From Lachnospiraceae bacterium UBA7481 (GTDB lineage: Bacteria; Bacillota; Clostridia; Lachnospirales; Lachnospiraceae): 19,695 bases of DNA. The number at the start of each line of letters is the position of its first letter. Within the stretch, counting starts at the first letter, position 1. Position numbers and translations under genes: made by a program. The notes under the pieces are model-generated. The model made no database searches, was not told the origin of the DNA, and saw only the letters and a list, made by a program, of their open reading frames with translations. This document shows positions 6,627 to 14,224 of this stretch, one piece after another. The stretch spans positions 1 through 19,695 of the forward strand of contig DLOP01000067.1 of assembly GCA_002478505.1 (NCBI GenBank), given 5' to 3'.

Positions 6627-7553
6627 TTAGAAGTTCTTCTCATACTGGTCTCTATGGGCAATCGTCAAGCCGTATTTTCTTTCGTCCCTCATCCTGCGGT
6701 AAAGCTCGTTTGCCAACGTCACACTCCTGTGTTTTCCGCCGGTACAGCCGATGCCGATCACAAGCTGATGCTTTCCTTCTTTAACATAATTGGGAAGCAG
6801 GAAAGAAATCATGTTGCAAAGTTTATCCAAAAACTCACCGGCCTCCGGATAACTCATGACATAATCCTGTACCGGCTTGTCATTTCCGGTCAAGTGCTTA
6901 AGTTCATCAATATAAAACGGATTTGGCAAAAACCTTACGTCAAATACCATATCCGCATCCGCCGGAATTCCATACTTAAATCCAAAGGAAATGATCCTGA
7001 CCATTAGATTATTGTATTCTTCATTCCGGACAAATATTTTATCTAATTCTTCTTTTAGCTCCCTTGTCAGTAAATTGGATGTATCAAAAATATAATCCGC
7101 ATTTTTCTTAACATTTTTCAGAATTTTACGTTCTTTTTTAATACCGTCCTCAAGCGAACCCGCATTTACCGGCTGATGGGAAATCCCTTCATCTTTCTGT
7201 AGTACAGCGGACGTATCCGCTGTCATGGCAAGGGGGTGTATACGCCGGCTCTCTTTATAACGCTTGATCAGTACGGCATCCGAAGCCTCCATAAACAAAA
7301 GCTCATAAGAATATCCATTATCCTTCATCTTCCTAAGGATATCTTCCGCTTCCTTAAAATTCTGATCTGCACGCACGTCCAATCCTAAAGCCAGCTTGGA
7401 GATCTCGCTATTTGGGGTCACGATCAGTTCAAAAAACTTTTCCAAAAGCGGCACAGGAAGATTGTCCACGCAGTAAAATCCGATATCTTCCAACATCTTC
7501 AAAGCAGTACGTTTTCCGCCGCCGCTCATTCCTGTCACGATCACAAACCGCAT
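6627..7553 (-). CDS. rapZ: RapZ/YvcJ nucleotide-binding protein
   Basis: A 308-residue P-loop protein. The N-terminal domain starts with the Walker A region GMSGGGKRTA (8-17) and CVDNLP (28-33). The C-terminal domain carries GIGCTGGKHRSV (267-278), the conserved RNA-binding or ligand-binding part of RapZ. In E. coli it adapts the GlmZ small RNA for RNase E and so tunes amino-sugar synthesis; in Bacillus, YvcJ hydrolyses GTP and affects competence. Two oddities: the residue after the P-loop lysine is Arg, where Ser or Thr normally binds Mg2+, and about 20 extra residues (110-131) are inserted before the segment EDGIKKERK. Both lie in an otherwise intact frame. GGAGGAG precedes the ATG. It lies between murB and whiA; yvcK is not present beside it. 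Confidence 0.93.
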   Translation of the reverse strand: MRFVIVTGMSGGGKRTALKMLEDIGFYCVDNLPVPLLEKFFELIVTPNSEISKLALGLDVRADQNFKEAEDILRKMKDNGYSYELLFMEASDAVLIKRYKESRRIHPLAMTADTSAVLQKDEGISHQPVNAGSLEDGIKKERKILKNVKKNADYIFDTSNLLTRELKEELDKIFVRNEEYNNLMVRIISFGFKYGIPADADMVFDVRFLPNPFYIDELKHLTGNDKPVQDYVMSYPEAGEFLDKLCNMISFLLPNYVKEGKHQLVIGIGCTGGKHRSVTLANELYRRMRDERKYGLTIAHRDQYEKNF

Positions 7554-7600
7554 AAACTCTCCTCCGTACTTTATCTATCTTTACAAACAATTATTTTTTC

Positions 7601-8548
7601 TTAATTAAATTCTCCCAGCATGATCACTTCCGGTTCCAGTGTTACCTCGCTTGTCTCCCTGACCTTACTCTGCACATCCCGTATCAAATGATAGATATCC
7701 GCAGCCGTAGCATTTCCTGTATTGATCACAAATCCGCAATGCTTTTCCGATACCTGCGCCCCGCCGACACGATAACCTCTAAGTCCTGCATCCTGAATCA
7801 GTTTTCCGGCAAAGTATCCCTCCGGCCGCTTGAAGGTACTGCCGGCGCTGGGATACTCCAATGGCTGCTTCTCTTTTCTGGCAGTCATATTTGTATTCAT
7901 TTTTGCCATAATTTCTTTTTTATCTCCCGGATGGAGTTTTAATTTTACAGAGAGTACAACATAAGGTTTCTTCTTCAAAATACTGGTCCGGTAGCCAAAC
8001 GCCATCTCATCACCCTTTAGCGTTACAACCTGGAGATCTTCATCCAACAGCCGTACAGACTCCACGATCTGGCACATTTCACCGCCATAAGCCCCCGCAT
8101 TCATGACGATAGCTCCACCCACCGTCCCGGGAATCCCATAAGCAAATTCCAATCCGGCAAGATCATGTTCCGACGCCTCCTGCGCCATGTGGGTAAGCAT
8201 CGCAGCCGCGCTGGCATGACATATCACTACGGCATCCGGCACACTGTCCCTTGCTGCTGACTGTTCCGCCTGTTCTGCCCACTCTATCTTGGAAAAATCT
8301 CCGCCAAGCCTGATCATCACCCCGTCATATCCCTGATCGCTGACCAGAAGATTACTGCCGTTACCCAATAAATAATAAGGCATCTCCTTTTCCTTTAATA
8401 ATTTCAACAGGGCAATCAATATTTCCTCATTTTCCACATTTACCAGATAGGAGGCGTCCCCGCCCACGCGAAACGTCGTATAACGCCACATGGGAACATC
8501 TTTTAGAAGATTTTCTTTTCCGACTATTTCTGCTAATCTATGCTCCAA
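7601..8548 (-). CDS. murB: UDP-N-acetylmuramate dehydrogenase (UDP-N-acetylenolpyruvoylglucosamine reductase)
   Basis: A 315-residue FAD enzyme that reduces UDP-GlcNAc-enolpyruvate to UDP-MurNAc with NADPH, in cytoplasmic peptidoglycan precursor synthesis. Visible are the FAD-binding segments LLGNGSNLLVS (60-70) and YGIPGTVGGAIVMNAGAYGGE (137-157), the catalytic Arg in GYRTS (187), Ser237 in PSAGSTFKRP (proton donor) and Glu306 in EPEV. It is a short type II MurB. An Ala/Gln/Glu-rich insert occupies about 91-106. The start appears to be TTG at 8548, with GGGTGAGG seven bases ahead; the nearby ATG at 8553 is out of frame and stops after six codons. It follows the long inverted repeat and may have its own promoter in that gap. 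Confidence 0.95.
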   Translation of the reverse strand: MEHRLAEIVGKENLLKDVPMWRYTTFRVGGDASYLVNVENEEILIALLKLLKEKEMPYYLLGNGSNLLVSDQGYDGVMIRLGGDFSKIEWAEQAEQSAARDSVPDAVVICHASAAAMLTHMAQEASEHDLAGLEFAYGIPGTVGGAIVMNAGAYGGEMCQIVESVRLLDEDLQVVTLKGDEMAFGYRTSILKKKPYVVLSVKLKLHPGDKKEIMAKMNTNMTARKEKQPLEYPSAGSTFKRPEGYFAGKLIQDAGLRGYRVGGAQVSEKHCGFVINTGNATAADIYHLIRDVQSKVRETSEVTLEPEVIMLGEFN

Positions 8549-8553
8549 ATCAT
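8533..8553 (-). other. Six-codon out-of-frame ORF overlapping the murB TTG start
   Basis: ATG at 8553 reads six codons (MIWSID) and stops at TAG, overlapping the first codons of murB in another frame. Its ATG is only two bases from GAGG, whereas the murB TTG has a spacing of seven, so the site favours murB. The ATG may nevertheless compete for ribosomes. No evidence that a peptide is made. Confidence 0.25.
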
Positions 8554-8582
8554 TTCCTCACCCAACATTTTTATTTAGATAT

Positions 8583-8670
8583 GGCAAGCTGCACAAACCA
8601 TAATCTGTGCATATGCAATTCTTATTTTCGTACAGCAGCATATGCACAGATTATGATTGTGCAGCTTGCC
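8583..8670. repeat. Long near-perfect inverted repeat between the glucokinase gene and murB
   Basis: The left arm 8583-8616 (34 nt) and right arm 8638-8670 (33 nt) are complementary apart from a one-base bulge and one mismatch region near the middle, with a 21-nt loop (8617-8637). The arms begin and end with GGCAAGC/GCTTGCC. No T run follows on either strand, so it is not a standard intrinsic terminator. No target-site duplication is obvious. It may be a palindromic repeat element or small MITE, an RNase III-type processing site, or a barrier separating glucokinase from murB expression. Confidence 0.85.
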
Positions 8671-8691
8671 GCCTCAAAATTTAAATGAGCC

Positions 8692-9633
8692 CTATTGCAG
8701 CACTACCAGCTTCGCAGCGCCATAGATGCCGGCGTCATTGCCAAGGGTTGCCAGTGCGAATTTTGTCTCCCGGCTTCCATGGAATACATACTTCTTATAC
8801 GGTTCTACTATATAATCCATCAGCACATTGCCTGCCTTGGATACACCGCCGCCGATGACAAAGATATCCGGATTCACAACGCAGGCAACCGCTGCCAGAC
8901 CTTTTCCAAGGTATTCGCCGAACTGCTCCGCCACTTCCACAGCAAGTTCATCCCCGACCTTAACTGCGTCCCATACATCCTTTGCACTTATTTTCTTGCC
9001 ACGAAGAACGCTTGCCTTATCGTCTTTCGCGAGTCTTCTGTTAGCAAGCCTTACAACGCCTGTAGCCGACGCATACTGCTCCAGACATCCTGTCTTACCG
9101 CAGCCGCATACTTCTGTTTCATGCTCCTCTACCAGAATGTGTCCGATCTCCCCGCCCGCGCCTTTAGCGCCGGTCAGAATCCTTCCATCTACGATAATTC
9201 CACCGCCAACACCGGTTCCCAAGGTTACCGCAACCATATTGCTATAGCCCTGACCGCCTCCGCGCCACATTTCTCCAAGTGCCGCAACATTGGCGTCATT
9301 ACCCGCTTCAACATAAATACCGTCCAATAATCCGGTAAGTTCTTCCTTAATGGAAAATACGCCCCAACCGAGATTCGCCGCCTTATAGATTACCCCATTA
9401 CTATCAACCGGTCCCGGCACACCGATACCGACGCCGATGACATCCTCTCTTGCAATACTCTTTTCCTGCATTTTACCTTTAATAGCATCTGCAATATCGG
9501 GCAGGATCAGCTTCCCGGAATCTTCCTTCCTTGTGATAATCTCCCATTTTTCCAACACATTTCCATCCGGATCAAATAAACCTAATTTTACGGTTGTTCC
9601 GCCCAAATCTACTCCAAAAATGCATCTGCTCAT
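8692..9633 (-). CDS. glcK: ROK-family glucokinase
   Basis: A 313-residue cytoplasmic kinase that phosphorylates glucose with ATP, feeding glycolysis with non-PTS glucose. The phosphate-binding loop GVDLGGTTVKLGLF is at 7-20, GIGVPGP at 69-75, the sugar-binding EAGNDAN with catalytic Asp113, and the ROK zinc site is complete: His165 in GEIGH and Cys176, Cys178 and Cys183 in CGCGKTGCLEQ. There is no N-terminal helix-turn-helix, so it is an enzyme and not a ROK repressor. Length equals that of B. subtilis GlcK-type enzymes. GGGGG precedes the ATG. It follows hprK by 56 nt, placing glucose phosphorylation next to the HPr kinase that senses glycolytic flux. Confidence 0.92.
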   Translation of the reverse strand: MSRCIFGVDLGGTTVKLGLFDPDGNVLEKWEIITRKEDSGKLILPDIADAIKGKMQEKSIAREDVIGVGIGVPGPVDSNGVIYKAANLGWGVFSIKEELTGLLDGIYVEAGNDANVAALGEMWRGGGQGYSNMVAVTLGTGVGGGIIVDGRILTGAKGAGGEIGHILVEEHETEVCGCGKTGCLEQYASATGVVRLANRRLAKDDKASVLRGKKISAKDVWDAVKVGDELAVEVAEQFGEYLGKGLAAVACVVNPDIFVIGGGVSKAGNVLMDYIVEPYKKYVFHGSRETKFALATLGNDAGIYGAAKLVVLQ

Positions 9634-9689
9634 GGTTTTTTGCCCCCTTTATCCTTTTTCCTTTTATATTTCCCTGCTATCTTACAACC

Positions 9690-10619
9690 TTAATTATCTT
9701 CCGAATGCAGTCCTGCCTGCACGCGCTTATAAAGTTCCTCTGCCGCGTTGTATCCCATCTTCTTCTGACGGTGGTTAACTGCTGCGGATTCACAGATCAC
9801 CGCTAAATTACGTCCCGGACGAATGGGAATATTGTGACATACCACCTTATTACCAAGATATTCCGTATATTGTTCTTCCATACCAAACCTATCATAATCC
9901 TGATCCTTTGACCACTCAGAAAGCTGAATGACAAGATCGATCTCCTGATCCTCCTTAACGCTTGATACACCAAACAATGTCTTGACATCAACAATTCCGA
10001 TGCCGCGGATCTCAATAAAGTGCTTTGTTATCTCCGGCGCCTTACCGATCAGGGTGTCTTCACTGACCTTACGGATTTCCACTACATCATCTGTCACCAG
10101 ACGATGTCCACGCTTGATCAGCTCCAATGCCGCCTCACTTTTACCGATCCCACTCTCACCGGTAATCAGTACACCCTCTCCGAAGACGTCAACCAATACG
10201 CCATGCACGGTAATACAAGGCGCCAGCTTGACATTCAGCCAACGGATCACTTCCGCCATAAATGCCGAAGTGGCTTTAGAAGTATTTAGCAAAGGCACGC
10301 CATGTTTCTTTGCAATCTCCATAAAGACCGGATCCGGAACCAGATCACGGCAAAATACAAATCCCGGCGTAGGATGATCCAGAAGCTGCTCCAGAATCTC
10401 CCTTTTTTGCTTTTCCTCCATTCCTTCCATATAGGTATATTCCACAAATCCCACGATCTGAAGACGCGTGGACTCATAATTTTCAAAATATCCCGCAATC
10501 TGAAGGGCAGGACGGTTAATATCCGGCTGAGAAATCTTAATATTGCTGATATCGATCTCCGGTGTCAGATTGGTCAGTTTCATCTTATCGATCAATCTCT
10601 GTAAACTGATGCTTGCCAT
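9690..10619 (-). CDS. hprK: HPr kinase/phosphorylase
   Basis: A 309-residue bifunctional enzyme that phosphorylates Ser46 of HPr and Crh with ATP or pyrophosphate when fructose-1,6-bisphosphate is high and dephosphorylates it when phosphate is high. The N-terminal domain covers about 1-130. The catalytic domain has His139 in ITVHGV, the Walker A GESGIGKS at 154-161, VTDDVV at 175-180, the family signature HFIEIRGIGIVDV at 200-212, and IPIRPGRNLAVICE at 264-277. All key residues are present. AAGGGGG lies ahead of the ATG. It is downstream of the ATP-grasp gene by 40 nt, so transcription from the accessory operon may read into it. Its likely target, the Ser46-containing HPr-like protein, is encoded about 4 kb further along. 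Confidence 0.96.
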   Translation of the reverse strand: MASISLQRLIDKMKLTNLTPEIDISNIKISQPDINRPALQIAGYFENYESTRLQIVGFVEYTYMEGMEEKQKREILEQLLDHPTPGFVFCRDLVPDPVFMEIAKKHGVPLLNTSKATSAFMAEVIRWLNVKLAPCITVHGVLVDVFGEGVLITGESGIGKSEAALELIKRGHRLVTDDVVEIRKVSEDTLIGKAPEITKHFIEIRGIGIVDVKTLFGVSSVKEDQEIDLVIQLSEWSKDQDYDRFGMEEQYTEYLGNKVVCHNIPIRPGRNLAVICESAAVNHRQKKMGYNAAEELYKRVQAGLHSEDN

Positions 10620-10659
10620 TTGGCTACCCCCTTATCACATTTAAATGTTTTATTAATTC

Positions 10660-11622
10660 TTATTTATTTAATATACCCCTAAGTCCCTTGTGACTTATGG
10701 CCTGATAAAGATCTAGCTCTGGGTTCACATTGCCTTCTATAATCTCTATCCTTCCATCACTTCTTATTGCAATATCCCAGCCTATTAATCTGGCTTCTTT
10801 ATATTTAGCAGCCGCACATACTGCTATTTTCTTCACTTCATCAAAATGCGGATTCACAAAACCTACTATATCTTTACCGGTATCAGGATGCCTATCATAT
10901 ATAATTCCTGTTCTCGCATCAATATCTACTGCTGTGACAACTCCTGTATCTATATCGGTAAGCGCCCAAATACAACAATCCTCATTATTATCTACAATGC
11001 TTCCATTATATCCAAATTGATTGACTATAAATAGAATACTAATTTTATTCTCATCATTTATATATGTAGTTACACGAATCGTATTAAGGGATGAAGGGGC
11101 TATATCTTGATATGAACTGTGTCCTGTAACATATTCCTCTATACAATAATGATTGTCTATACAAAAATCATATACATTCTGAATGGATTCATATCCATTA
11201 GTAAAGGTATTAAGACTTACTTCTGAAGTATTCTTGGAGCCAAGTGTTATCTTAAAAACATCCCCCTCAAGTTCCAGAAGATATATTCCTATACCTGCAT
11301 ACATATCATTTGGCTTGATGATAATCTTTTTATGTTTATCTATGAAAACCTTAAAATCTTGAAAAGAATAATCATATCCAAAAAGGACATCTCGTATGAT
11401 GAACTCTTTGAAGCCAACATAAAATGCTCTTTTACTATTAAATATATGTCTTATCGAATCACTATTTAATTGGCGCTCTGCTGTGTCAAGCTCAATTGGA
11501 GTCATCAATAAATCTATATCTTTTATGGACATTTCCTGCATGCGATAATATAGATAGTCATCATAATTCCATTTCCGGCGAAACTTTCCAGGCAACAGAG
11601 CATATTTTAGTTTATTTATCAT
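10660..11622 (-). CDS. ATP-grasp ligase, sugar-transfer-associated type
   Basis: I place the start at the ATG 11622, giving 320 residues. That ATG overlaps the TGA of the preceding gene (ATGA), a sign of translational coupling. A longer open frame reaching 11706 would add 28 residues very rich in Trp and Arg, but these are just the other frame of the preceding gene's Gly/His codons. The ATP-grasp fold shows IIKPNDMYAGIGI (101-113, nucleotide lysine), IEEYVTGH (161-168), SLNTIRVTTY (178-187), and GWDIAIRSDG...EIIEGNVNPELDLYQ (281-307) with the metal-binding Glu and Asn. It resembles the ATPgrasp_ST family, often found beside sugar-transfer genes. Such enzymes join a carboxylate to an amine using ATP. 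The substrate is unknown; the upstream polyamine-type synthase suggests an amine partner. Confidence 0.85.
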   Translation of the reverse strand: MINKLKYALLPGKFRRKWNYDDYLYYRMQEMSIKDIDLLMTPIELDTAERQLNSDSIRHIFNSKRAFYVGFKEFIIRDVLFGYDYSFQDFKVFIDKHKKIIIKPNDMYAGIGIYLLELEGDVFKITLGSKNTSEVSLNTFTNGYESIQNVYDFCIDNHYCIEEYVTGHSSYQDIAPSSLNTIRVTTYINDENKISILFIVNQFGYNGSIVDNNEDCCIWALTDIDTGVVTAVDIDARTGIIYDRHPDTGKDIVGFVNPHFDEVKKIAVCAAAKYKEARLIGWDIAIRSDGRIEIIEGNVNPELDLYQAISHKGLRGILNK

Positions 11623-12422
11623 CCATGGCCACCACCGCTGTGACCGCCGCCATGACCGCCGCCGCCATGACCTCCACTGCTTCCGGAAGAACGTGGCGAA
11701 TAGCATCTATCGGTTCTGATATGTGTTGCATTTACGTCTTTAATACCCAGGTCATATACAGAACCCATGATAATATCATTAACGGTAGCTTTCTTAAGCT
11801 TAGATTTACTGCTTACAATAAAATAGTTAACTATTAAAGCTATGAATATAGCTATAAATGTATTACAGATATATTTCATTGGCTCCGCAATCTTTCTGCC
11901 ATTGAAAAGATCTTCAATCTGCTCAAAAGCAACACTGGCTGCCTTATATAACTGATCATCATGTATAGAATATCTATAAACATTATCTGCAATGGAACGG
12001 GCTTTTGCTGAAGTGATAACCTTTTGCGCACTACCCTGCGAAGCTATATAATCATAATATTCATCCATGTGATATATGACTGCAGATTCATTACCAAATA
12101 AGTCCCGCATTGTATTTACACTAAGTTTTTCAGAATATGATTCTGAATCATAAGTAACAGTTTCATCTGCGTGGAATACTACATTGGTAAATTCGGTAAT
12201 GCCTTTCATCTGCTCAATAAGCTTTTCATGTTCTCTTTCAGTAAGCCATTCATCTTCATCAATTATATATGCTTCATATCCGGTCTCTTCATTATAATAA
12301 TAATAATTATCATCATCATAATCGTCGTCATCATCTTTTGCCATAACATTAAGCGGCATGATCATACAAACAAGCAGGATGATTATTAATGATTGTAAAC
12401 TCACCTTAGAACGTTGCAGCAT
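11619..12422 (-). CDS. Secreted, membrane-anchored TPM-domain protein with acidic head and Gly/His tail
   Basis: About 267 residues. A signal peptide (hydrophobic stretch around 10-28, possible cleavage after NVMA) is followed by a run of Asp, Asn and Tyr, then a TPM-type domain (about 45-170: DEDEWLTEREHEKLIEQMK, a conserved start, then YDYIASQGSAQKVI). A transmembrane helix lies at about 185-205 with basic residues after it, so the domain should be outside and the tail inside. The C-terminus is GGHGGGGHGGGHSGGGHG, a possible metal-binding tail. TPM proteins include phosphatase-like thylakoid proteins and poorly known bacterial envelope proteins. Two ATGs compete, 12428 and 12422; I prefer 12422 because AGGAGG is then eight bases away. 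It overlaps the upstream gene by 17 nt and the downstream ATP-grasp gene by 4 nt. Confidence 0.8.
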   Translation of the reverse strand: MLQRSKVSLQSLIIILLVCMIMPLNVMAKDDDDDYDDDNYYYYNEETGYEAYIIDEDEWLTEREHEKLIEQMKGITEFTNVVFHADETVTYDSESYSEKLSVNTMRDLFGNESAVIYHMDEYYDYIASQGSAQKVITSAKARSIADNVYRYSIHDDQLYKAASVAFEQIEDLFNGRKIAEPMKYICNTFIAIFIALIVNYFIVSSKSKLKKATVNDIIMGSVYDLGIKDVNATHIRTDRCYSPRSSGSSGGHGGGGHGGGHSGGGHG

Positions 12423-14211
12423 TTTCATCTCCTCCTCTCTTGTTAAACTGTTTTGGCTTACGAAGTGTAAGCTTGTTATGAAGCTTCACCACATCTGAAA
12501 AAGAGAATATTACCACAGCCATGATCACAAAACTGACAGCATAATAAATCTCATCCTGATAAGGCTTAATGAGCAATAACAATAGACCTATGACAATTGC
12601 GATAAAAGGCTTACAAAATACAGGCAACTTCTCCTTGAATGGCTGCTTTGCCATAACGCCCGTATTATCCGCAGAACCTGCCCCTGAATCAATAGATTTC
12701 CTAATTATTGTTAATATAGCATATATTGCAAAGATTATGAATGGGAAAAACGTAAAGCCTCCTACCACTGTTACAAATATAGACATCCAACCTATAGTCA
12801 ATAATATATCGGTTATCGTTTTCAGCGCCTTTGTTGATGATGCCTTTTTCGCGGTATTTACATTAGATAAATTGCCTGCATTCACAGTACCATTTACTGT
12901 ACTATCCATCGTGCTATTTACTGTGCTATCCACCGTGCTATTTACTGTACCATCCATCGTACTATTTACTGTGCTATCCACCGTGCTATCTACCATACCG
13001 CCGCCTATACCCATGGCTTGGAGTTCTGCTTGAAGTTTTTCTTCTCTTAGTCTCTCATCTTCCTTTCTCTTCTTTATGGCTGCCAATAATCCCCGGTCAT
13101 TGAGATTAAGATTTCTTGTATATAACTGATTTAATTCACTATTAGAAATCAACAGACTGATAATTGCAAATACAATTGCCACCATTGTAAGCGCATCCGG
13201 TCTAAGAACCAGGAATAAATCAAGGATACCCATGATAGGAAGCGCAAGAATAATCGATCCTATAATATATTTCTTATAATCAATGGGAACATCCGCTGCT
13301 ACCTTACCTGTCTGTCCATTGATGACAGCATAGCTGACCAAACCATTCTTATGACGATTGGCAAGGAAATATACCGGGAAGTAAGCCATCTCCTCGGCCT
13401 TTACTCCTAACTTTGATCCTATCTGTCCTGTTCCCGATGATATAGAATACCTGGCAAAAGCCGGTATCTTTCTAATCTTTGAATCAATATCCTTTGCTAT
13501 CACACTTCTGGCGTCATCTTCATATATAAAAGCATCTACATCTGCCGTATCTGCATAAAAACCACCAATATACGCAACAGAGAATGGCTTGCTGTCTCTG
13601 ATATTAAACGGTCCGATTGCCTGACTGATTTCATCTGAGAAGCTTGATGACGCGTCATAAGAAATACCATCATAGCTGCCGATTGGAGTTGCCGTAAGCA
13701 AATAATGATCTGTAATAATATAGTCGCCGGATCTATGAGAGGTTGTTCCTTCGTAAGTTACTATATCATTAATCTCAAATGCATATGTCCAATAAGGCAT
13801 ATAAATACCTCTTAACTTTTGCAGCTGTGCTTCTTCTCTTAAATAGGATGGAGCAAATATGGCCTTCTTAATAAATTTGGCATATGACTTGGCACATGTA
13901 TCCTTAACACACTTAAATGGAATGATTCTTGACGGGGCCAGCATCTGGACTGTTCGTCCCTGAAGCTCAACAGACATACCACAAAAGCTACAGAATGTAA
14001 CTGCAGTATCCTGATCGCTTAATATCTCTCCGCCACACTGTGGACATGCAAATAATTTGCTTTCAATAATGAGTGGCTCATTATTTCCACTGGCCGTAGT
14101 ACCGACCTTCACAAGATCCGGCTCAAGCTTTGTTTCACAATAATCGCAATACATCATCTGAATTTTGGGATCAAAGCGCATGCCTTGTCCGCAACCTGGA
14201 CATGAAATCAT
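12406..14211 (-). CDS. Double zinc-ribbon membrane protein with tetrapeptide repeats
   Basis: A 601-residue protein of unknown function. Two zinc ribbons open it: CPGC (4-7) with CDYC (22-25), and CPQC (56-59) with CSFC (74-77). A soluble region (about 85-305) contains RIIPFKC and YMPYWTYAFEINDIVTYEG, as in zinc-ribbon proteins loosely annotated as TFIIB-type or PriA-like; there is no helicase domain. Predicted membrane segments lie near 314-336, 341-357, 466-503 (two) and 534-572 (two). Between them is a charged helical stretch (375-400) and a repeat of [D/N][S/G]T[V/M] at about 408-443. AAAGGAGG stands before the ATG, overlapping the end of the preceding gene, 13 nt away. Tight packing with the TPM and homospermidine synthase-like genes implies a joint envelope-related role, which is inference. 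Confidence 0.8.
   Translation of the reverse strand: MISCPGCGQGMRFDPKIQMMYCDYCETKLEPDLVKVGTTASGNNEPLIIESKLFACPQCGGEILSDQDTAVTFCSFCGMSVELQGRTVQMLAPSRIIPFKCVKDTCAKSYAKFIKKAIFAPSYLREEAQLQKLRGIYMPYWTYAFEINDIVTYEGTTSHRSGDYIITDHYLLTATPIGSYDGISYDASSSFSDEISQAIGPFNIRDSKPFSVAYIGGFYADTADVDAFIYEDDARSVIAKDIDSKIRKIPAFARYSISSGTGQIGSKLGVKAEEMAYFPVYFLANRHKNGLVSYAVINGQTGKVAADVPIDYKKYIIGSIILALPIMGILDLFLVLRPDALTMVAIVFAIISLLISNSELNQLYTRNLNLNDRGLLAAIKKRKEDERLREEKLQAELQAMGIGGGMVDSTVDSTVNSTMDGTVNSTVDSTVNSTMDSTVNGTVNAGNLSNVNTAKKASSTKALKTITDILLTIGWMSIFVTVVGGFTFFPFIIFAIYAILTIIRKSIDSGAGSADNTGVMAKQPFKEKLPVFCKPFIAIVIGLLLLLIKPYQDEIYYAVSFVIMAVVIFSFSDVVKLHNKLTLRKPKQFNKRGGDENAATF
12890..12997 (-). repeat. 12-bp in-frame minisatellite
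   Basis: Eight full 12-base units (12890-12985) and a nearly complete ninth unit (12986-12997) follow without gaps. Two unit types, CTATTTACTGTG-like and CTATCCACCGTG-like, mostly alternate, giving a 24-base higher-order period. Each unit encodes four residues of the pattern [D/N][S/G]T[V/M], so gain or loss of units would lengthen or shorten the linker without shifting the frame. Confidence 0.95.
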
Positions 14212-14224
14212 GAATGTTCCTCCT

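Noticed and set aside
8583..8670. Simple rho-independent terminator of the glucokinase gene
   Set aside because: The stem is far too long and no T run follows on either strand.
8695..9330. Long plus-strand open frame opposite the glucokinase gene
   Set aside because: It is antisense to a well-conserved ROK gene, shows no recognisable domain, and has no convincing start signals.
11623..11706. Trp/Arg-rich N-terminal extension of the ATP-grasp protein
   Set aside because: It is the alternative frame of the Gly/His codons of the preceding gene, and a coupled ATGA start lies just downstream.
12890..12997. CRISPR-like array
   Set aside because: Units are 12 bases with no spacers, lie inside a coding frame, and have no cas genes nearby.
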